Shown: positions 59,509 through 64,000 of the stretch, piece after piece
Numbering within the stretch: position 1 is the stretch's first letter
Layout: each line of letters begins with the position of its first letter
DNA from: JAJPHU01 sp035553375
Lineage (GTDB): Bacteria > Planctomycetota > Planctomycetia > Gemmatales > Gemmataceae
Direction: 5' to 3'
DNA length: 64,000 nucleotides
NCBI GenBank assembly: GCA_035553375.1
Contig: DATNCY010000187.1
Span: forward strand, 1-64,000
Notes under the pieces: generated by a model
Databases searched by the model: none
Seen by the model: the letters and a program-made list of their open reading frames with translations, nothing else
What the model was told of the DNA's origin: nothing
Program-made: the position numbers and the translations under genes

Positions 59509-61515
59509 TCATTTGTCTTTGTTGGCGTGTTGTTTCTCCAGCTGGTGAGCCTGATACAGCGAAGCGAGTTTTTCGAGATCGGTCATTGGCTCCGATAGAG
59601 TTTTCCATGAGGCGACGGCTGCTTTCCAGTCGCCGAGCATGGCCTCGGCGCGGCCGCGCATCCGCCGAGCGTCGGCGCGGTCGCCGCGCTGGGGATAGTC
59701 CTCGTCATACTTCTTCCAGGTGCCCCGTGCGTCCTGCCAGGCTTGTTTGGCTTTCTCGATATCCACGGGATGCGGCGCGGCGCCCGGCACTCGCGCTTGC
59801 AGATCGATACGGGCTTGCAGTTGCTCCGCCTGCTCCTGGCCGCACAAACCAAGCTGGTAGGCCGCCTCGGGATTGCGTGCGATGGCGATAGAGCTGTTGA
59901 GGATGAGATAAATCGGTCCCGCCTGCCGGGGTTCCCATATCTGTTTCACCTCTTGCTCGGCCGTCTCCCGTTCCGGCGGCGTCCGCGCACGCAACATATT
60001 GGCATACGCACGGGTGGCTCGCTGTAACCATTCGTCGGCCCGCTGCTCCAGATCCGTCGCGCTGGCCCGCTGTTTCTGCTGATCGCGCAAGCGTTCGTGT
60101 TCGCTCACCAGCGTCTGGGTCGCCGTGCTGTAACGACCGCGCAGCAACTGATCGCGTGGATGCCCGGGGTTCATCACGGAGGCGATGAACGGTGAAGCGA
60201 AGATTTTGCGCACCCGATCGCCCAGGCCGATGTCGGGCGGAAAGCGACTTTCGTCCTTGAATTGGTCCGGCAAGTCTCCCCACGGCACCAAGGCCAGCGT
60301 CAAGCGATCTTTGCGGAATATCCGCCGACTGTCGCCGGGGCGCACCGAGATGCCCTCGTCGATGCCGCCCTCGCCGGACGGCAGAAAACGGCGCAGTAGA
60401 TCAACATCCCCCTTCGACAACTCCACCAGGGGCGGCTTGGCGGCGCCCGCCGCGCAGGCCGTCTTGAGGCGCTCCAGATCTTTCGCGGGTTCCGTCGTCA
60501 GACGAACACGCACCACGGGGACCAGCACGTTTTCTTGCAGGTAACGCATGCGCGGCGACAGGCTCGACAACGGGCACACGAGCCGCGCGTGGATCTCCCG
60601 CGCTTGCTCGGCTGTCACGTCGTAGCGATATTTCTCGTTGACATTCAGTTGGGTGAGAATATCCGGCTGCTTGCGCACCTCAGCGAGCGTGGCGATGCCC
60701 TGGCCCTTCGGTCCCGGAAGCGGCAGACCCAGGCGCGGATCGAATAGATGCACGTCCTTGTCGGCCACAACGCCACACGCCCAGAAACGCAGACCACCCG
60801 ATCCATCGGGCACATACAGCAGACAGCCCAGCACTTCCGGTTGTGGTGTGTTGGGATCGCCGAGTTGCTCCAGCAGGGCCAGGAAGACGTGGGCGCGTTC
60901 GAGTGCGCTGCCCCAGCCGCGCCGCAATACGAAGGTCGGCGGAATCACCTCGCCTTGGTGTTCGCGCAGGCGTACCTCACGCACCACCCAGTCGAAGGCC
61001 CGCTTCGCGCGTTCCAGCGCCGGTTCCTGTACGACCGCGCCGCCGGGTCCGGTGCGCACACCTTTCACCTCCAGAGCGCGAACGGCATCGCGCATCAGGA
61101 AACAGCGATCCAGATGATGATCGTCCAGCCGCGTATAGCTGCCGTCATTGATCTCGGCGAGTGCATTGCCATCCAGACCGGCGTGCTGACTCAACCAGTC
61201 GCGCTGTTCCTTCGTCAGCGACGGTGGCCGGAGAGAGGGCTTGTCGCTCAGCTCCGAGTTGATTTGTATCAAGCAGGCATGGCAGGTACTGAGGTCGGTC
61301 TGGCGAGCCAGACTCGACCGAGCCGCCTCCAGACCGCTCTCCTCCGTGCGATTGGCGGAGACACCGCTGCTCGTCGTCGGTGTCGTTGAATTGATCAGAG
61401 CCAGCATAGCGATGACCACGACCGCCACGACAATCGGCCCGATGGCAATCCAAAGCATGTAGTTGTACAGGCCTCGCTCCCAACGGCTCATCGTTGGCGG
61501 TTCGTCACGACTCAT
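59509..61515 (-). CDS. Membrane-anchored protein with a transglutaminase-like region
   Basis: 668 residues from ATG 61515; ATG 61491 is also possible. A single membrane anchor (YMLWIAIGPIVVAVVVIAMLALINS, about 19-43) puts the rest outside the cytoplasm. Residues 130-290 resemble a transglutaminase-type fold: ALERAKRAFDWVVREVRLREHQG, then RRGWGSALERAHVFLALLEQLG, and DVHLFDPRLGLPLP. The Cys expected in the G-x-C-xxx-A helix is replaced (GWGSALERA), so enzyme activity is doubtful. The C-terminal part is helical, with tetratricopeptide-like pairs (AYQLGLCGQEQAEQLQARIDLQAR, DWKAAVASWKTLSEPMTDLEKLASLYQAHQLEKQ). Family assignment is tentative. kdsA lies upstream with a 25-base gap. Confidence 0.7.
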   Translation of the reverse strand: MSRDEPPTMSRWERGLYNYMLWIAIGPIVVAVVVIAMLALINSTTPTTSSGVSANRTEESGLEAARSSLARQTDLSTCHACLIQINSELSDKPSLRPPSLTKEQRDWLSQHAGLDGNALAEINDGSYTRLDDHHLDRCFLMRDAVRALEVKGVRTGPGGAVVQEPALERAKRAFDWVVREVRLREHQGEVIPPTFVLRRGWGSALERAHVFLALLEQLGDPNTPQPEVLGCLLYVPDGSGGLRFWACGVVADKDVHLFDPRLGLPLPGPKGQGIATLAEVRKQPDILTQLNVNEKYRYDVTAEQAREIHARLVCPLSSLSPRMRYLQENVLVPVVRVRLTTEPAKDLERLKTACAAGAAKPPLVELSKGDVDLLRRFLPSGEGGIDEGISVRPGDSRRIFRKDRLTLALVPWGDLPDQFKDESRFPPDIGLGDRVRKIFASPFIASVMNPGHPRDQLLRGRYSTATQTLVSEHERLRDQQKQRASATDLEQRADEWLQRATRAYANMLRARTPPERETAEQEVKQIWEPRQAGPIYLILNSSIAIARNPEAAYQLGLCGQEQAEQLQARIDLQARVPGAAPHPVDIEKAKQAWQDARGTWKKYDEDYPQRGDRADARRMRGRAEAMLGDWKAAVASWKTLSEPMTDLEKLASLYQAHQLEKQHANKDK

Positions 61516-61540
61516 GGATGACTGCTCCCCATTGCGTAAT

Positions 61541-62386
61541 TCAAGCGGTCGCGGCTTCAGATGGATTGAGAGCCTGGCGCAAACGCAAACAGCACTCAAT
61601 CAGGGCGGGCAGATCGCTCAGCGCGACCATGTTCGGTCCATCGCTGAGAGCCTCATCGGGCCGGGGATGCGTCTCCAGAAAGAGTCCGTCGCATCCCGCC
61701 GCCACAGCCGCTCGCGCCAGGTGTGGCACCATACGACGATCACCGCCACTCTTGTCTCCCGCGCCGCCTGGCATCTGTACGCTGTGAGTGGCGTCAAAGA
61801 TCACGGGATAACCCAAATCCTGCATCCACGGGATCGAACGCATGTCACTGACCAGCGTGTTGTAGCCGAAGGTCGCGCCGCGCTCCGTCAGCAGCAGGCG
61901 CCGATTGCCCACTTCCTCCATTTTGTTGACAACGTGGCGCATGTCCCAGGGGGCCATGAATTGCCCCTTCTTGACATTCACCACTCGTCCGCTGCGCCCG
62001 GCCGCCTGCACAAGATCGGTCTGCCTGGCAAGGAACGCCGGCACTTGCAGCACGTCGCACACCTCGGCCACGGGACCGACCTGCTGCACCTCATGGATGT
62101 CCGTCAGCAGCGGCAATCCAGTACGTTCCTTGACTGCGGCCAGCGTCTTCATTCCCTCGCACAGCCCCGGACCACGGAATGACTTGCCGGAAGTGCGGTT
62201 GGCCTTGTCGAACGACGCCTTGAACACCATCGGAATCTTCAAGCGCGCCGACAACTCCGCCAGCGTGTCCGCGATGCGCAGCGTCAGTTCATGCGACTCG
62301 ATCACGCAAGGGCCGAGTATCCACAACAGCGGCCGACCCGAACCACACACGGCCTCACCAATCTGCACGGATTGCATTGGTTTCAT
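61541..62386 (-). CDS. kdsA: 3-deoxy-8-phosphooctulonate synthase
   Basis: 281 residues from ATG 62386 (AAGGAAGG upstream). Condenses phosphoenolpyruvate with arabinose-5-phosphate to make Kdo-8-phosphate for lipopolysaccharide. The family pattern is complete: ILGPCVIESHELTLRIADTL, FKASFDKANRTSGKSFRGPGL, LLTDIHEVQQVGPVAEVCDVLQVPAFLARQTDLVQAA, VNVKKGQFMAPWDM, and FDATHSVQMPGG. Its presence supports an outer membrane with Kdo-containing glycolipid. It is probably co-transcribed with the membrane protein that follows (gap 25 bases); an inverted repeat (62413-62495) lies upstream. Confidence 0.95.
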   Translation of the reverse strand: MKPMQSVQIGEAVCGSGRPLLWILGPCVIESHELTLRIADTLAELSARLKIPMVFKASFDKANRTSGKSFRGPGLCEGMKTLAAVKERTGLPLLTDIHEVQQVGPVAEVCDVLQVPAFLARQTDLVQAAGRSGRVVNVKKGQFMAPWDMRHVVNKMEEVGNRRLLLTERGATFGYNTLVSDMRSIPWMQDLGYPVIFDATHSVQMPGGAGDKSGGDRRMVPHLARAAVAAGCDGLFLETHPRPDEALSDGPNMVALSDLPALIECCLRLRQALNPSEAATA

Positions 62387-62412
62387 GGATTCACCTTCCT
62401 TGGCTGATGAAT

Positions 62413-62495
62413 CTAACCACAGAGACACAGAGACACAGAGAAAAAAACGGCTTGTTGGCTTGGCTCTTCGGATGTCTCTGTGTCTCTGTGGTTAG
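62413..62495. repeat. Inverted repeat of CACAGAGA units
   Basis: Arms CTAACCACAGAGACACAGAG(ACA) at 62413-62435 and the exact complement at 62473-62495, with a 37-nt loop. It lies between two minus-strand genes, 6 bases after the PCD gene stop and 26 bases before the kdsA start. Same style as 13098-13202. Confidence 0.8.
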
Positions 62496-62501
62496 TTTTT
62501 C

Positions 62502-62861
62502 TTACGTCTTCAATTCCACGGGCAACTGATCGATCTTGGCGGCCAGGATGAAATCGTTCTCCGTCAATCCGCCGACGGCATGCGTGGACAGTTCGAGGGC
62601 GACGTTGCGATAGCCGGTCAGATGCAGATCGGGATGATGGTCCTCTGTCTCGGCAACTTGGCCGACCCGCGCGAAGAAGTCAAGAGCGGTCGCAAAATCC
62701 TTGACGCGCCATTCCCGACGGATGCACTTGCCGTCGTCGCCGACTTGCCATTTCGGCACGGCGCGCAGGTGTTCGCGCACCTGCTCCGCGTTCAGGACCG
62801 ATACGCCGCCCTCGCATGCCTGACAGCGCTTGTGCGTCAACTCGGTTGCGGTGATGGTCAT
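62502..62861 (-). CDS. Pterin-4a-carbinolamine dehydratase
   Basis: 119 residues from ATG 62861 (MTITATELTHKRC). Dehydrates 4a-hydroxytetrahydropterin, which is formed by aromatic amino acid hydroxylases. The active-site motif EDHHPDLHLTGYRNVALELSTHAVGGLTENDFILAAKID is complete. An N-terminal CxxC (KRCQACEGG) is found in many bacterial members. No hydroxylase gene is in the window. Upstream (62862-63225) there is no other gene, only the family B repeat pair. Confidence 0.95.
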   Translation of the reverse strand: MTITATELTHKRCQACEGGVSVLNAEQVREHLRAVPKWQVGDDGKCIRREWRVKDFATALDFFARVGQVAETEDHHPDLHLTGYRNVALELSTHAVGGLTENDFILAAKIDQLPVELKT

Positions 62862-63041
62862 GGCTGTTCTCCTTCTTGACACAGGAGTTCGATGACATCC
62901 ATTCATTTTAGCGAAAGCGGCCTCCTTTCGGACCACCCCACCCTTCCACACGATTCTTTTGTTGTAATCGGAAGGAACCGCGAACCTCCATTCAGATGCT
63001 CCTCTCTAGTAAAGCACAGTCGGCGACTGACTTATTGGCGG

Positions 63042-63101
63042 TAGGTCCGGCGAGCCGAGCCGGACTTTTGGCGAAGTGCCGCTCGGCTCGCGGCACCTAC
63101 C
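63042..63101. repeat. Repeat family B, tandem copy 1
   Basis: 60-bp element beginning GTAGGTCCGGCGAGCCGAGC and ending GCTCGCGGCACCTAC, related to 3105-3167. Each half folds into its own hairpin. The second copy starts five bases later. Confidence 0.85.
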
Positions 63102-63106
63102 AGCGG

Positions 63107-63164
63107 TAGATCCGGCGAGCCGAGCCGGACTTGAAGATGTGCCGCTCGGCTCGCGGCACCTACA
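63107..63164. repeat. Repeat family B, tandem copy 2
   Basis: 58-bp element beginning GTAGATCCGGCGAGCCGAGC and ending GCTCGCGGCACCTAC. It differs from copy 1 by one base in the left end and in the spacer sequence. Located in the divergent gap between the PCD gene and the small membrane protein gene. Confidence 0.85.
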
Positions 63165-63225
63165 TCTCCCTGACTTCGATGCCTCATCCGGTCAGGGTTC
63201 CTTTAACAACCCGATGGGAGGAACC

Positions 63226-63663
63226 ATGATTTTCCTGTACACTGCGTTGCTGCTCCTCGTCGGGGTGGCTCACTTCCTGATCAAGCGCCGCGTCGCCAGC
63301 CTGGAGAAGAAATACTCCACGGTGGTCAAGGATGCCGATGTCTTGCTGCGTCAGTCTAATCAGCGGGACGGCAACAGCAATCGGCAAGATCCTTACCAGA
63401 GCGCGAAACGGCAGTATCAGCTGGCCATGCTCGCTCAGAAGCGCGACCTGATGGAAACACGCTACAGCAATTGGCACGCGCGTGCCGAACGGCTGAGCAA
63501 GTTCCGTCATCGGCTGCGTGCCTGGAAGGGCCGCAAGCTGCCCTACACCTTCGGCGTGCTGGATGTCTTTAGCACGCTGGGCTTGATCGACTACCTTGGC
63601 GCCGGACATTACCTCAATGTCCAGAACTTGGTGGAAACCGTCGTGTCGCTGTTTTCGCGTTAA
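63226..63663 (+). CDS. Small membrane-anchored coiled-coil protein
   Basis: 145 residues from ATG 63226 (GGGAGG four bases upstream; ATG 63214 possible). Membrane segment IFLYTALLLLVGVAHFLI at the N-terminus, then a charged, mostly helical stretch (ASLEKKYSTVVKDADVLL, YQSAKRQYQLAMLAQKRDLMETRYSNWHARAERL) and a basic region KFRHRLRAWKGRKL. The C-terminus YTFGVLDVFSTLGLIDYLGAGHYLNVQNLVETVVSLF may be amphipathic or a second membrane segment. Family not recognised. A perfect palindrome follows the stop. Confidence 0.75.
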   Translation: MIFLYTALLLLVGVAHFLIKRRVASLEKKYSTVVKDADVLLRQSNQRDGNSNRQDPYQSAKRQYQLAMLAQKRDLMETRYSNWHARAERLSKFRHRLRAWKGRKLPYTFGVLDVFSTLGLIDYLGAGHYLNVQNLVETVVSLFSR

Positions 63664-63678
63664 TCGAGAATGCGTTAC

Positions 63679-63724
63679 CAGCCCGCGGCGCCAGCAAGGG
63701 ATCCCTTGCTGGCGCCGCGGGCTG
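63679..63724. repeat. Repeat family A, continuous 46-bp palindrome
   Basis: Arms CAGCCCGCGGCGCCAGCAAG(GGAT) and its complement meet without a loop at GGGATCCC. It is 16 bases after the stop of the small membrane protein gene, in the terminator position. The rest of the gap to 63888 shows no gene. Confidence 0.87.
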
Positions 63725-63888
63725 ACTGCGGTACAACCGCTACGCCCTGCCCCTTCCTTTCTGGTTCGCATGCCGAGGGGTACTCGGACTTCTTTCCTGC
63801 CCCCACGATGGCCGAAGAAAAGAGATGTCCGCCCAAATCGCGTGGCAGACGACGGCACGATCCGAACGCCATCGAGAGAGGCATCCTC

Positions 63889-64000
63889 GTGAGACACACA
63901 GGCTGGTTCGCTGTTGTGTTGCTGGCGCTGGTTCCGTGGTCGCCGGTCTCCGCAAGTCCTCTGCGCAAGCTCAACCAGCTGGACCGCATCAATGGGCAGA
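63889..64000 (+). CDS. Start of an exported protein, cut by the window end
   Basis: GTG start at 63889, with GAGAGG about eight bases upstream. The 37 visible residues begin MRHTGWFAVVLLALVPWSPVSA, a clear signal peptide with an Ala cleavage site, followed by SPLRKLNQLDRINGQ. The family cannot be judged from this much. Confidence 0.6.
   Translation, partial: MRHTGWFAVVLLALVPWSPVSASPLRKLNQLDRINGQ

Noticed and set aside
63042..63164. CRISPR-like tandem repeat
   Set aside because: There are only two units, each internally palindromic, with a five-base spacer; no cas genes are present.

Overview
The window is GC-rich, densely coded bacterial DNA. It has a Gram-negative marker (kdsA), a Gld-type ABC cluster with a giant DUF4340 protein, an ECF sigma factor next to a very large anti-sigma fusion protein, two csrA genes and an unusual density of palindromic repeats. 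Together these suggest a planctomycete, probably of the Gemmata group. This is inferred from gene families; no rRNA is present. No tRNA, CRISPR array, transposase or prophage was recognised.

Layout. 0-4.4 kb: end of an unknown gene, csrA, hutG-hutI and a secreted DUF4185-like protein. 4.5-9.5 kb: a signalling operon (winged-helix protein, two-domain KaiC ATPase, PocR-type hybrid kinase), then an orphan iron-type binding lipoprotein. 9.6-13 kb: two small secreted proteins rich in Pro or Gly/Tyr, and ilvD. 13-22 kb: a Gld-like ABC operon (ATPase, permease, GldG, and a 1395-residue protein with at least eight DUF4340-like units). 22-24.7 kb: a secreted esterase-like hydrolase and a beta-CASP metallo-hydrolase. 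24.9-32.3 kb: a SWIM / HEAT / SWIM / SNF2-helicase cluster. 32.4-36.4 kb: a glycine-zipper membrane protein, a second csrA, and a sigma54 two-component system. 36.5-39.1 kb: a near-perfect sigma54 promoter ahead of a trehalose-type synthase/phosphatase pair. 39-44.3 kb: VOC protein, a cytochrome b / molybdopterin oxidoreductase fusion, and a transaldolase-phosphoglucose isomerase fusion whose transaldolase half has lost catalytic residues. 44.4-58.3 kb: ECF sigma factor, an anti-sigma zinc finger fused to a thioester alpha-2-macroglobulin, and a divergent 2448-residue membrane protein. 58.4-64 kb: BASS-type transporter, a transglutaminase-fold-like membrane protein, kdsA, pterin carbinolamine dehydratase, a small membrane protein, and the start of an exported protein.

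The strongest leads are: (1) the ECF sigma / zinc-finger-alpha-2-macroglobulin pair, which could couple events at a periplasmic protease trap to transcription; (2) the SWIM-HEAT-SWIM-SNF2 cluster; (3) the sigma54 promoter beside its probable NtrC-type activator, driving the trehalose genes; (4) many unrelated palindromic repeat families, several lying in frame inside genes, supplying protein C-termini, or copying the first codons of a gene into an inverted arm.
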